Assembly: GCA_014155875.1 (NCBI GenBank)
Contig: JACEFZ010027765.1
Span: forward strand, 79,501-143,500
DNA from: Cepaea nemoralis
Taxonomy: Eukaryota; Mollusca; Gastropoda; Stylommatophora; Helicidae
Length of the DNA stretch: 64,000 bases
Reading direction: 5' to 3'
This document shows positions 1 to 11,399 of the stretch, piece after piece. Made by a program: the position numbers and the translations under genes. Under the pieces are notes generated by a model. That model did not search any database. It saw only the letters and a program-made list of their open reading frames with translations, and was not told where the DNA came from. Position 1 is the first letter of the stretch. Each line of letters begins with the position of its first letter.

Positions 1-82
1 CTTCCATGGTTAATTTAAACTCGGTCATCCAGGGTTAATTTAAGCTAGGTATTACAGGGTTAATTAAAAACCGTGTCTTCCA
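1..82. repeat. Degenerate 26-bp tandem repeat at window edge
   Basis: About three units built on GGTTAATTTAA followed by a variable CTCGGT-like segment. The array runs off the left edge of the window, so its full length is unknown. Confidence 0.7.
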
Positions 83-219
83 GAAGATTCACCACCAACC
101 CCCACCAACTGCAGTCGCCATTTTACATTGTCACCGGGAGACTGTGACCCGGACAAGGTGCACCATTCATGTCTCGCCCAGGTGCCGGCCCCTGTTGACT
201 GAGATATTAAACTCTGTTA

Positions 220-598
220 CAGTGGTTCTCAACCTTTTTTGGCCCATGCACCCCTTCACCATATATTCAGAATGTCCCCCCCCCCTTTTTTCGTATTTCC
301 TTCCTATAAATCCCCCTCCCCACCTCCGTCCTTACACAGTATAAGTAAATATGGAAGCTACATTTAATAACACATACTAGAATAAGTCTAGACATTTACA
401 TAAAACGTGATTTGCCGGTCTACTTACATTATAAAATGAATTTCAGAAGGGCAAGGAAGTACAGAACTGTAAAGTATGGAGGGAAAAAGAATACCAAGTA
501 ATAGGTTCTTGTGTTAACACGATCTTGAAATAATCTTAATTCCCCCCCCCCCCCCCGTAAACCCTAAAATTCCCCCATGGGGGAGGGGGGGGGGGGAA
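220..598 (-). mobile_element. hAT-type MITE, copy A (one end missing)
   Basis: The left terminus is CAGTGGTTCTCAACC, followed by TTTTTTGGCCC and runs of C, matching the reverse complement of the copy at 964-1367. The opposite terminal inverted repeat is missing: after the G-rich tract ending near 598 the sequence becomes unrelated. It has no coding capacity. Related copies are at 964-1367, 16630-16997 and 59023-59470. Confidence 0.8.
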
Positions 599-955
599 CA
601 CACTATTAGCTAAGTTATCGTTACTGACATCAGGATGGCCGGGAAAGCAAATGGCTGACTCGGTCGCTGGAGAGATATTGTAGAGAAGCCTAGAATAAAA
701 TACAGACAATAGTAATGCATAGGTTATGGATCTGTTGCAGGGTGTGAAGTGTTAAAGAGTAAAGCTTAAAGGTAATTCGTGTAGCAAAAAATACCGGCGT
801 TGAAGAGTGGCGTGTTATTCTTTCACATATTATAAACCTCGGCATAATGTGATGATGAGAGGCAGTTTCTGTTCTCACCGCAATTCTTACTTTAAAAAGA
901 CTGGTCGTGAAGCATCAGCCTGCTATGGGTCTGTAATGTCCTTTAGCGGAGGACC
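599..955. other. No recognisable feature
   Basis: Sequence between two MITE copies. Short open frames here carry no recognisable protein motif. Confidence 0.5.
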
Positions 956-1375
956 AGTTATACTAGTGGTTCTCAACCGGTGGGGAATTGCCCCCTCCCC
1001 CGGGGGGGGAATTTTAGGGTTTCCAGGGAGGGGTAGGGGGGGGGGGGAATTAAGATTATTTCAAGATCGCATTAATACAAGAACCAGTTACTTGATATTG
1101 TTTTTCCCTCTAAATTTTACGGTTCTGTACTTCTCACCCTAATGAAATTCGTTTTATAACGTAAGTAGACCCGCAAATCACGTTTTATGTAGATGTCTAG
1201 ACTTGTTCTAGTATGTATTATTAAATTTAGCTTCCATTTTTATGTATACTGTGTAAGGGTGGGGGGGGGGGGAATTTATAAAGAGGAAATTCAAAAGGGG
1301 GGAGTGACGTTCTGAACATATGGTAAGGGGAGGGGGGGCATGGGCCAAAAAAGGTTGAGAACCACTGAGTTAGAC
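956..1375 (+). mobile_element. hAT-type MITE, copy B, full length with 8-bp TSD
   Basis: The element body is 964-1367. Its ends TAGTGGTTCTCAACC and GGTTGAGAACCACTG form a 15-bp terminal inverted repeat with one mismatch. It is flanked by AGTTATAC (956-963) and AGTTAGAC (1368-1375), an 8-bp target duplication with one difference. An 8-bp duplication and a CAGTGG-type terminus are typical of the hAT superfamily. The interior is G/C-homopolymer-rich and non-coding. Confidence 0.88.
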
Positions 1376-1881
1376 ACTACAAGGCAAGGCTGCCATAATA
1401 TTGTCACTCTCAATAATCGGATGGGGATTAATGACAATGCTTGGAATTAAACTCATGGCCCTCCTGCGGAAGAGACAGTTTATAAACTACTACAATGGTG
1501 TATATTGTTATGTAATATATAAACACACATAGTATTATTTGACGCTCATAGAAGTGAGAAAAAGGAAGTAGAGACTAGATGGCGCAGTAGACAACATAAA
1601 ATTGAAAGCTATAGTTACCGACCCGGATTTGAACCTGTTACTTCAAAATGACGACAGCGCCACATGAAAAGAACAAGTGTAGCTTGCAAATAGACAGGAA
1701 ATATCTCCTGCGGTAGCTATGGCGGGCCTATTCCCGCTGGTCGCGGGGACCGCTATAAGTCAGGCGGGGAGTCTGACGATAGTGCACGCTTTCCACAGGT
1801 CCGGACACTTGTGATGACAGATGTGCGCGCCCTCACGGTACGGGCACGTACAAGGCCCTCACCTGTGGGACATGGCTGAAC
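1376..1881. other. No gene; possible tRNA-like scrap
   Basis: No coding signal recognised. On the minus strand 1621-1635 reads like a pol III B box (GGTTCAAATCC), so this may be a decayed tRNA-derived SINE, but no second box or target duplication was found. Confidence 0.35.
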
Positions 1882-2183
1882 GCCTCTGACATAAGCCTGG
1901 GTCACTGACATTGAGTTGAGTGACCGGGCAGGAGGAAGAATGGAGATGAGAGGGGGAGACAGTAAATTGACTGATCTGGCTACGAGGAAAACAATCAACC
2001 CTCAGAAATAATGGGGCGGATATGAGTGGAAATCCCCAGGGGGGGATGGGTCGAGGGAGAGTTGTGTGTTGTGTGAAGTCAGGCGACTGGAAAGGTCAGT
2101 GAGAGAGGAGACCGACTGCGGGTCAGGTCGTTTAAGAGAGAGCTCCGTGTTGTGTTGTTCTTCGAGTTGGGAAGACAGGCCGG

Positions 2184-2271
2184 AACCCAGAGTGGGTTCT
2201 GTATTGAGTGTAGGCCAAACCCCAGAGTGGGTTCTATAGTTGAGCAGTGGCTCCAACCCAATGTGTGGGTT
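2184..2271. repeat. Three palindromic AACCC/GGGTT dyads inside the LTR
   Basis: Positions 2184-2198, 2218-2233 and 2255-2271 each have AACCC(C) A...  T GGGTT symmetry. All three are retained in the 3' LTR. They lie upstream of the TATA-like box, where U3 enhancer elements would be expected. Confidence 0.7.
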
Positions 2272-2421
2272 GTATTGTGTGAGATCCAGCCGAGGATTGT
2301 AGCTGGATTACCTGTCTTGTGGATTGAGATTAGAAGCCAGCCGTGAGAAGGCATTGATGTGTGCTGGTTAAATTGTGAGGAGGATATTCATATTCTATGG
2401 ATTACGTTATGTTTCTGGATG

Positions 2422-2462
2422 TATAAACCTGTTCCGTTTGTCCGTCTTATTTTTGTAATAAA
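2422..2462 (+). promoter_or_regulatory. Candidate LTR promoter and polyadenylation signals
   Basis: TATAAA at 2422-2427 and AATAAA at 2457-2462 lie in the order expected for a U3/R region. The same pair is conserved in the 3' LTR. The transcription start cannot be fixed from sequence alone. Confidence 0.5.
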
Positions 2463-2668
2463 GGATTATGTGCGCCAACGGAATCTTGGTTAATGCCTGG
2501 TGAATATGCACTGCGGGGGTGAGTTACATTGCAAGACAGATATCTCCATTGACACACCATGAACATCGTTACCTAGACAACGACCATCACACAAAACTTA
2601 TCATCAATATCATGAACAGTATCATCGTGAGAACTTCGTGATATTATCATCAAGAGAAACGTGTGACA

Positions 2669-2690
2669 TCTGGGGTCTGTCCTGGCAAGA
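2669..2690 (+). promoter_or_regulatory. Candidate primer-binding site
   Basis: The internal sequence begins TC then TGGGGTCTGTCC. A TGG start is expected for complementarity to a tRNA CCA end, and the next bases loosely resemble a tRNA-Pro-type site. The match is imperfect. Confidence 0.4.
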
Positions 2691-5023
2691 ACGACGGGGA
2701 TATATTGAGAAACCCATTGACATTATAGACAGTGTTGTCATTCTGAGATATTTGTGGGCTCTTCGCTGAGAGAGGAGTTATTATCTGTGACTACGTTCCA
2801 TCAAGCCAGACATCGTTGATTCAAGAGGTTAATGTGAACTCTTCGGTGTGTGCGCCAGATAATTCACACAGACAGACGGGATTAATCCAGAAGGGAGTGG
2901 GAATATCCAGCGTGTGTGTGTGTAAGACGCCACATCGTGAAATAACTGTCAGCGCGCGGGGAGGGTACGCGGCGGAGGTCACAGGCGAGCAGTCAGTTCA
3001 CGTCAAGTCCACTACAGGTAAATTAACGGCGGTCAGCACGCATAAACAGACGAGGCGGGGACGCCAAGAATTAACGCAGGACAAATCGACCGGGAGAGTC
3101 GATTGCAGTAGCAGGGGTGTTTGTTCAAGGACAGCACAGGTAAATTCGAGTGGACAAAACAGTGTTTGTAACAAGTGCGGTCAGTCCTAAAGTGTGTGTG
3201 TTTGACAGGATTGAACCAAGGATTGAAGAAAATCAAAGATATTGACAGGTGTGTGTGTGTGCTGGAGGCAATCGCACTGTGTTGTTGCAAGTTGACTGGT
3301 CAAGATTATTCGACGCAGTAAATAGGACGGGTGGGTACACCAGCGTCCAGGTACTGGGGAAGTACATGTTTGGAAAACAGAGAAAAATTGGCAGTCGCTG
3401 ATTTGACGGACAGTTGACTGAAGGGGATAGTAACAGTACCCCTACCGCAGCCGGGTGGGGCTGTCAAGTGTTTGTGTGAAAACTGTGTTTTACGGAGGAA
3501 TTTTTCACTGAGAGTGATAAAGAGAAATTAGGTTGACCTTGGACGGCAAGGCTGTTTGACAGTGGAAAGTTACTGGGAATTTCCACAGGAGATCGGGATA
3601 AACAAGGTTGTTTTGAAAGAAAGCCAGACTTGATGTTTCGTCTTTGTTCAAGCCTTTGTCATCATTATTCTGTTATGAGCAAACAGTTTTAACTTATCGT
3701 CATCGCAACCATGGTTGTACTTCTTTGCCGATAAGGATTTATATACCCAAATTTAAAGCGCTGAACATTGCCTGCCATTCTCCTTTTCTTTTTGGTGAAT
3801 CTTGTCGGGTAACGAAAATCCATAACATTAATGATACAGCGAAGCGCCATCTCCGCAACGAAAGTAACAACATATCGAGAGAACACTTTGGATTATTACA
3901 GTGGTACCACCACGTACAGAGAAAGTACAATAACGTTACGGACTGTGTCGAGACAGAACAGTTTGGATATCACTATCATCGTCAACTTTTCTCGACAGTT
4001 GGAACTGGTGATCACCACGTGAATTCACGAACCACTCTACAAAACAACAAGTCGCTTTGAAATCTAGCGTCGTAAACATTTCGGAGAATTTAATACAGAC
4101 ATTTCCAGCATATTGTGAAAAACTATTAACAGCAAAATAAGAACTGTTGGCGACGGATTAATAGGCCCATATTTGTCGGCCAACCAGCTACACATTATTA
4201 TTTTTTATTGTTTTGCTCCCATCGTCATATTTATTGTTGTCGGGTGTCACGCAATTATTTGTATGTGGTCCAGTGTTTGTCAAGAGTAGGGAATTGTTGG
4301 GGTGTTTCTCGAGAGTCGGGATACAGCACAATAATTTATTTGTCTTTCTGGTGCTTACGATATTTTTGTAAGAAAAACGTTAATGAGTTGACGTATCGTG
4401 CAGGGGCATTGAAATAGTCTTAACCAATATCTAGAGCCGAGTTGTCTGACGTCAGATCTGTGTATATTTTCAGTATATATTCTTTTTCTTTCTCTCTTTC
4501 TTTTCGTTATATTTACATATAATATTTGTTGTGTTCGGATATATGTTTTTATTGTGATCTTTCGTCATTTCTGCTGTCTAGTGGTCGTGGTCAATTTATA
4601 TTTTTATTTTACGCGCACTGTGGATGTCTCTACACAAGCTTGTGGTTGTTACTGTGGTTTATTTCTGTGTCATCATCGTCTCCGTGTACTCAGCTTGTGA
4701 AGTCTAGCGTTGGATAGTCATCACTTAGTGTTATCATCCATTTGTGTGTATATGTATTTATATGTATGTTTAACAATATTTCCAGGGACTTCATGAACTT
4801 TTGGTCATAGATATATATATATACGAGGGAGTATAGGTGATACTTCCCACCTCACTACCTAGTGCTTATAGAGTGACTGGGTGAGTACAGAGTGATATTG
4901 TAGCACTACGGATTTACGTACACAGGGAGTGCGGGTGTACTTAGGGAAGTGACACAAAGAATAACAGCAGAGCCTGTACATTTATAGTTGGCTGATTCAC
5001 AGCAACGTGTCCACAAGTACAAG
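2691..5023 (+). other. Long 5' leader of the LTR element
   Basis: About 2.3 kb between the primer-binding site and the first gag-like ATG. Several short open frames are present (for example 2816-3190) but none shows a retroviral or other recognisable motif. A leader this long is unusual and may contain unrelated inserted sequence. Confidence 0.5.
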
Positions 5024-6330
5024 ATGCCTACTTTAATGGATTATATTGAAGCAGGTGAAAGAATAGGCCTGAAAGGTAAAGAGTTACAGGAGTATGCAGA
5101 AGCGAAAGAACAAAAGCAGATGGAAAGAGAGGAGAGGCATAATGAACGCGAGGCAAACGCTTACAGGAAGAGAAAGAGACACAAGTAAAACTAGCTGAAA
5201 TGGAAAACAACCGCCTACAGGAAGTAAAGTTAGCTGAAATGGAAAACAAGCGTCTACAGGAAGAGAAAGAGACACAAGTAAAGTTAGCTGAAATAGAAAA
5301 CAAGCGTCTACAAGGAAGAGACACAAATGAAAGTGGAAATTGAGAAAGAGAAGATTAAGATGGAAGCTGAAATTGCTCTCAGAAAACTAGAACTGTCTTC
5401 GAAGGGTCAAAGTGAGGAAAGCAGAAAACCTTCGCAGTCGTCACAGAGATTAAAACTGCCATACTTTACGGACCGAGACAACCTTGAAGCTTATCTTGAC
5501 AGATATCAGGCATCAGCGAAAGTGTTAGGCATCCCCGAAGAACCAGTATGCTATTAGACTAGGGGAGCTGCTTACGGGCAAGGCACTAGACACCATGTTC
5601 AATTTACCTGTAGAAGAAAGGAACAACTACACTATCTTACGTCAACGTTTGCTGACTAAGTTCCAACTCACTGAGCATGGATATAGGACAAAGTTTAGAC
5701 AGTTAGTGCCAGAGACAAATCAAGATTTCACAGACTTTGTTAACACATGTAAAGAATACATTTAACAAATGGATGGAGCTTGCAGAAGTAGGGAAAGATT
5801 TTAATAAATTAGTAGATCTAATGTTAAGAGACAAGGTAGTATCTGCATGCAATTCTAATTTAGTAGGCGTTCTTTGAGGAACGGAAGCCAAAGGACATAG
5901 ACACAATGTCTCAGTTAGGGCAAAACTACATGACTGCACATCCTAACGTATCTATTGGGAAACTAATGAGTGAGGAAATAGTCTGTGCAGCGTACACTAA
6001 ACAGAACCAGAATCCAGTTATCAGACCAAGGGCGAAAAGTGTGGATTCAGCACAGAAAGGTGAGCAGCAAGAACTTCAAGATAATGGTTTCCGAGGAAAC
6101 AATGTTGGTAGAGTAGGACGGTACCCATATAGAAGAGGGAACTTCCAGAGACGTCCAAATTATGCCGGATGTTGGAATTGTGGGAGCTGGAGACACAGGG
6201 CAGCAGAGTGTGATGCACAACCATCAGATGGACCAACGAACAACACTAAAAGGGAGATCACTTGTTTCAAATGTGGAAAGAAGGGGCATATCAGCCATCA
6301 ATGTAGGATGAGAGAAACAGAGCACTCAAA
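5024..6330 (+). pseudogene. gag: Broken gag: coiled-coil N-terminus, capsid-like segment, two CCHC knuckles
   Basis: The first plausible start is the ATG at 5024. The N-terminal part is charged and repetitive (LAEMENKRLQ-type units, 5180-5310), predicting a coiled coil. A capsid-like segment follows from about 5450. The nucleocapsid has two canonical C-x2-C-x4-H-x4-C knuckles, CWNCGSWRHRAAEC (about 6170-6211) and CFKCGKKGHISHQC (about 6263-6304), which in this family bind the genomic RNA. The reading frame is disrupted near 5160, 5310, 5550, 5763 and 5870, so no full-length Gag can be made from this copy. The first two breaks offset each other. Some breaks could be base-calling errors. Confidence 0.85.
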
Positions 6331-7303
6331 TGCAGCACAAGTAATTGAGACGCTGAACAATGAAGATTGTAGTGGGTGCAAACCTCTTTTTGAAAAAGAC
6401 GGTCAGCCAGTCTTAATATGTGGTCACACAGTTAAAGCAGGATCAGCAGTGCATGAAGGAGGAAGTCTGAAGCTGCATCAGGGATTTGTCAATGATAGAC
6501 CAGCGTTAACAATTAGGGATTCCGGATGTACGTCTATCGGAGTGAGAAGAAGTTTAATAGATCCCTCGGATTATACAGGGAAAAAGATTAGATGCATAAC
6601 ATTCAATGGCACAGTAGAGTTCTACCCAGTAGCCATAATAACAGTAAAAACACCATATATCACTGGAAGAGTGACAGCGTGTGTTTTGGACTCACCAGTG
6701 GCTGATTTGATCATAGGAAATGTTATAGGAGTTAAAGATTGTACAGAAGAGGAAGTAGTGTATTGGGACCGAAAATATAGTGTAAGCAGTAACGAGGTAG
6801 TTACCACAAGAGAACCTAAATTAGAGAGTATAGCTGAGGTAGAAGAGGCACTTGAAGTAGACACAGGAACTCAGGACAAGGATAGTACAGCTGAGCAGAT
6901 GAGAATGGATCCCAAATATAGTGCTAGTGAATCCCAGAGACAAGATACTACTCTGAACAAATGTTCCCAAGGGTGTAGGAGAGTAGAACATAGGCAGTCA
7001 AAGAAAGGTAGATGGTGCTTCGAGAGGAAGAACAATGTTCTCACTCGCAGGTTTTCAGATAGCAGAACTGCACGTGGGCAAGGAGCAGTACCTTTAGCAC
7101 ATAGAGACCGATATACTAGAACAGCTCAGGATAGTGCATGTGCAGGGCACATAGGCATAAGGCGTATGCAGCAGAAAGAAAGATGCCAGATATATGGGCC
7201 AAGATTGAATAAAAAGTTCAGACTAAACAGAGACTCAAGTGTATCGGTGCAATATGCAGATAGGAAAGTTGAGTCAGGTCAAAGAGTTTCGCGACATTAC
7301 TGA
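6331..7303 (+). pseudogene. pol: Protease-like domain joined to an integrase zinc-binding remnant (pol deleted)
   Basis: In frame with the knuckles, a retropepsin-like domain has the catalytic DSG at 6518-6526 and a downstream hydrophobic-Gly motif LIIGNVIG (near 6700-6730), the usual flap and second-half landmarks of aspartic proteases. From about 7088 the frame contains GHIGIRRM preceded by a His about 20 residues earlier, which resembles the HHCC zinc-binding segment at the start of integrases. Only about 350 bp separates the protease core from this remnant, whereas reverse transcriptase plus RNase H would need over 2 kb, so the middle of pol is deleted. The catalytic integrase core is not recognisable. 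The frame ends at 7303. Confidence 0.7.
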
Positions 7304-7714
7304 CCCAGGGCTAGGGATAGCAAACAGATGTTGTAATTGTAGAGGTACCATGAGTCATGGGTACATGAAAGGTAGACACAGCATCGACAGGTATCAGAGG
7401 TGGGTTAATGCAAGAACAGAGCCACCTGATATAGGGTCAGGTACACAAATAGTATTGTGGGGTCGTGAAGTAGTAAGAGACCTGTGGGTACATAAGTATA
7501 ATGCGTTTCTATGATGTATTATTATTATTATGTGATGTATTAGTTCATGCATTGATACACAAGATAGATGGTTGTATTTATGTGTGATGAATATAGATGT
7601 GCATTTGATGTATTATGTAGTGTGGTAGCTAGAGTAAGGTGCAGCCATACTTAGGGCTACCCAGGCTATATGTCTGGGTCACATAGTTTAGTAAGTTTTA
7701 GTCTCCCAATGTTT

Positions 7715-7743
7715 GAAAACGAAGTTTTCTTTTAAGAGGGGGG
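7715..7743 (+). promoter_or_regulatory. Polypurine tract preceded by a small hairpin
   Basis: AAGAGGGGGG at 7734-7743 sits 3 bp before the 3' LTR, where plus-strand priming occurs. Just upstream, GAAAAC-GAA-GTTTTC (7715-7729) is a perfect 6-bp stem. Confidence 0.75.
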
Positions 7744-7746
7744 TAA

Positions 7747-8540
7747 TGACATAAGCCTGGGTCACTGACATTGAGTTGAGTGACCGGGCAGGAGGAAGAA
7801 TGGAGATGAGAGGGGGAGACAGTAAATTGACTGATCTGGCTACGAGGAAAACAATCAACCCTCAGAAATAATGGGGCGGATATGAGTGGAAATCCCCAGG
7901 GGGGGGGGGGGGGATGGGTCGAGGGAGAGTTGTGTGTTGTGTGAAGTCAGGCGACTGAAAAGGGCAGTGAGAGAGGAGACCGACTGCGGGTCAGGTCGTT
8001 TAGGAGAGAGCTCCGTGTTGTGTTGTTCTGGTAGTTGGGAAGACAGGCCGGAACCCAGAGTGGGTTCTGTATTGAGTGTAGGCCAAAACCCCAGAGTGGG
8101 TTCTATAGTTGAGCAGTGGCTCCAACCCAATGTGTGGGTTGTATTGTGTGAGATCCAGCCGAGGATTGTAGCTGGATTACCTGTCTTGTGGATTGAGATT
8201 AGAAGCCAGCCGTGAGAAGGCATTGATGTGTGCTGGTTAAATTGTGAGGAGGATATTCATATTCTATGGATTACGTTATGTTTCTGGATGTATAAACCTG
8301 TTCCGTTTGTCCGTCTTATTTTTGTAATAAAGGATTATGTGCGCCAACGGAATCTTGTTGAATGCCTGGTGAATATGCACTGCGGGGGTGAGTTACATTG
8401 CAAGACAGATATCTCCATTGACACACCATGAACATCGTTACCTAGACAACGACCATCACACAAAACTTATCATCAATATCATGAACAGTATCATCGTGAG
8501 AACTTCGTGATATCATTATCATCAAGAGAAACGTGTGACA
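7747..8540 (+). repeat. 3' long terminal repeat
   Basis: 794 bp, near-identical to 1887-2668, with a G run of about 14 near 7900 in place of the shorter run in the 5' copy. It ends GTGACA and is followed by the GCCTC duplication. Confidence 0.95.
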
Positions 8541-8545
8541 GCCTC

Positions 8546-9042
8546 TAAGCCGGGTCCCTTGGATGTCAGGGTCTGGCCAAAACTCGCCACCGGCTCGTGG
8601 TGGTGAGGTCTCGGTGGATTGACGCTGAGCCGCCAGCGTCTGCAGCCTACCTTGTGCCAGACGTATTGGTTACCCATTCCTCTGGAATACACAAGACTAG
8701 GCCGAGGGAGGGATCATGTCGTTTGGGCATCACATGATCTCTGAAGCTCTGCCCAGACATTGTGATGGAATATTGGCCACATTTCACTCACATACTTTGG
8801 TCTGTCAAGACTGCAAGGTGTCTACTACTACTTCGACGCATAACCAATTAGACCTAAAAAAGGTGTCTTCATTACCCAGGTCTATCATACACATGAACCT
8901 ACAACTATGAAATATGAAACTATTGAGATGGCACCATAGATCTCAGAATTGTATATTAAACCAGCATAGGTCAAATAACAAACATGACTCCAAAATATGA
9001 AGTAAATCAATAATGACACATAGAATGAAGTAAACACACACA
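8546..9042. other. No recognisable gene
   Basis: Right flank of the LTR insertion. An open frame at 8716-8910 has no recognisable motif. It is probably older repeat sequence, but no partner copy was seen in the window. Confidence 0.4.
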
Positions 9043-9344
9043 ATGGCGTGATATTTTTTTTTAATTTTTTTTTTTTTATTCGCATATCCTTTACAGGACA
9101 TGCATATCCTTTACAGGACATCGCTGTCAACAGCAGCATCTTTCAGCTGTCTGTTGATTTCTTGGCAAGATTACGCTCAGTAGTTTGCCATTGCTTTCTG
9201 GGCGGCCGGCTCAGTGTCCCGCAAGTCACCAGCGGGGGACGAACCGCTCCCAGCTCGCTCCCGCTACGAGACTCTGCGTGACAAACGGGATTACGCAGAA
9301 AGTGTTATAACCCCTCAGCCAGAGAGACCGGCATGGCGTGATAT
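9043..9344 (-). mobile_element. tRNA-derived SINE (family 1), copy a, 12-bp TSD
   Basis: The element body is 9055-9332, minus orientation, with the T-rich tail complement at its left end. ATGGCGTGATAT flanks both sides (9043-9054 and 9333-9344). At the head, read on the minus strand, TGGCTGAGGGG resembles an A box and GGTTCGTCCCC a B box, followed by a conserved core containing a sequence close to CAGTAGTTTGCCATTGCTTT on the plus strand. A 20-bp segment near 9081-9120 is duplicated in tandem. Sister copies are at 53932-54160 and 54399-54644. Confidence 0.9.
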
Positions 9345-9425
9345 ACTGGACAAAGAATTAAGAACACTGACATCTTTTTCACAAAGTTGACATGGGTGAC
9401 AAGGCAATGAAGTGGAAACTAGAAC

Positions 9426-9590
9426 AGGATGTGGTGCGGCTGGTAGTATCAAAACAACACAAACAGGAAAATGGAAACAGAGGATGTGGTGCGACTGGTA
9501 GTACCAAAACAACACAAACAGGAAAATGGAAACAGAGGATGTGGTGCGGCTGGTAGTACCAAAACAACACAAACAGGAAAATGGAAACAG
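9426..9590. repeat. Three tandem copies of a 55-bp unit
   Basis: Units start at 9426, 9481 and 9536 and differ at only two or three positions. They have no palindromic spacer structure and are plain tandem duplications. Confidence 0.97.
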
Positions 9591-10430
9591 GGGGCCCAGA
9601 CGACACTCAGGACCAATGGTTGGTGCTAGTGGTGGATGTTACAATTAAGTACCCCATGACGTAAGATAGAATCAAAATAGTTAAATACTAACCAAATGAA
9701 GCGTTCTAACCTTTCCTTCACAGGTTCATGGAACATGTTCTTCTCCGACGATTTTAACACGCTATTTTTAAATAGTACACACTGTACGTAGCTGGGTCGA
9801 CCCCGACAGAGCCATGCTAATTTCGTACATTTGTTCCAAAGCAAAGCTCTGCTATAAGTCTGTAAGGTGATGAACCACCGCATTTTGTAGGCCTAAATGC
9901 ACATAGGAATGTGTTTCTAATATCTCCCTCACTTAACAGACGACGAGCCCTGGCGTCGAACTCTCGTCTGACCGTGCTCGGGACATTAGCGTAGTTTCTT
10001 ATCAACTTCGCTAAGACGCCCGCTAGAGCCTTACTGGCCAAACTAAAAATGCTGCCAATACTGGAGTCAGAGACCTCACCGCCGTTTTGGTAAGCAAGCG
10101 CACAAACTATCACACCAGTACGGCTCGATGTGAAGTGCGAGTATATAAATCAGCTTTGACAAATCCGTCTTATACTTGCGGTGCACACTTCGCGGAATGC
10201 GGTTTAAAGATGACAATATGACGAAAGATACCTTCGAGGCAAAGAAACGGCGAGCCAGTAAACATGAATAAGCTGAAAACGTGACTGTATTACATGGGAT
10301 ACGTTCACCAAGACTGATTGTAGGTCTGGTCAGGTGTTACCAAGATCCATAAGTATGGAGTGTACAAGACACGAAGGGGGTCAGCATGATCGAATGGATA
10401 CGAGCGCTTCTTTTTAAACATCCGATACGC
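9591..10430. other. Unassigned sequence
   Basis: A minus-strand open frame at 9817-10113 is moderately protein-like (Arg-rich, no low complexity), but I do not recognise it and see no splice-supported gene structure. Nothing else is supported. Confidence 0.3.
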
Positions 10431-10439
10431 TGATGCCGA

Positions 10440-11050
10440 GTATGATATGTCTATGGGAAATCTCACTCCAAGAGACAGAATCATACACCTACTTAGGTAG
10501 CAATCTAGAAAATGGGGTGGGGTGGGGGAAGTGGAACAGATAAAGAGAACAGAATAAGGATACAGAAGCCTAGAGGAGCTTTTATAATACTAAGAGGTGT
10601 GTGAAAGTCAAAAGACATTAAACTTAACACAAAACTTATAATATTCATTTCTAACGTTAAATTAGCATTTCTGCGTGGAACACAAACCTAGAGAACAACG
10701 AAAACGGTTACAAATAAACTACAAACATGAGCTAATTGGTGCCTACAATACAGGAAATACAATGGTGTGACAGAATCACCGAGGTAAAGCTCATGGAGAG
10801 AACTAGACACATACACATGAACCAAGAGGTAAAGAATATATATACGCTGCACTGGAAAGGCCATGCATTGAGAAAACCCGAGATTAGTACAAGAGAAAAG
10901 CTTTAGGCTGGAACCCACAGGGCAAGAGAAATAGAAGAAGACCTAACAACTCACAGAGAAGAGAAGTGTAAACAGGAATTAAGAATATGAGAAAGATATG
11001 GGCCGAACTGCATGGGATAGCTACAGATACGGGGATTTGGGGGAGAGTTG
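10440..11050 (+). mobile_element. RTE-like LINE remnant (family B), copy 1
   Basis: Frame-shifted translation shows landmarks of the C-terminal half of RTE-type reverse transcriptases: ESYTYLGS near 10475, a segment like SKDIKLNTK near 10610, and a terminal RKPE/GTHRARE-type stretch near 10870-10930, the degraded form of the NPQGKRKRGRP-like tail. It shares this layout with 25570-26110 and 58540-61790. Many stops and shifts make it non-functional. Confidence 0.7.
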
Positions 11051-11399
11051 GTTGAAGAACTATACCTACCTATCAGTACCTACATAACAATACCTACAGA
11101 CATGCCAGTAGTCTGTAAATAATACATCTTAGCTTTACTCACGATTAAAGACAGGCTCAAGGTGCTGCAGGTTAAATCAAACTTTCGAGTGGCCGCAGAC
11201 ACGGAACACCCCCAGCATGAAACCCTGGACACAGTTAAGGGCCACAGGCTGATCAAAAGAAAATAATGGAGAGCTCGGCCAGATGACACACTCAGAAAAG
11301 TGTGCATGCTTATCCAATAACATTAGATTGGGAATGCAGGGGTTGGCTGGCAGGCTGCACTGAATAGGAGGTGCAACTACTGATCAACGACAATTCGCG

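Larger units (their letters stand above)
1887..2668 (+). repeat. 5' long terminal repeat
   Basis: 782 bp, near-identical to 7747-8540. Visible differences are a shorter G run (near 2038), a few substitutions (near 2092, 2131, 2161 and 2488) and 1-bp and 3-bp indels. It carries a TATAAA and an AATAAA signal. Confidence 0.95.
1882..8545 (+). mobile_element. Ty3/gypsy-type LTR retrotransposon, defective, perfect 5-bp TSD
   Basis: Two direct LTRs (1887-2668 and 7747-8540) begin TGACAT and end GTGACA, giving the canonical TG...CA termini. GCCTC occurs immediately outside both ends (1882-1886 and 8541-8545), a perfect 5-bp target duplication. The internal part carries a long leader, a gag with two CCHC knuckles, a retropepsin-like domain and a remnant resembling the integrase zinc-binding region. 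Reverse transcriptase and RNase H are absent. By my count the LTRs differ at 8 bases and 3 indels over about 780 bp, so the insertion is fairly young, yet the coding part is frame-broken in several places. Assignment to the gypsy group rests on the gag and protease style and is not certain. Confidence 0.92.

Noticed and set aside
9426..9590. CRISPR-like array
   Set aside because: Head-to-tail 55-bp units without spacers, in a eukaryotic repeat-rich context.
9817..10113. 98-codon minus-strand frame as an exon
   Set aside because: No acceptor/donor pair convincing enough and no recognised domain.
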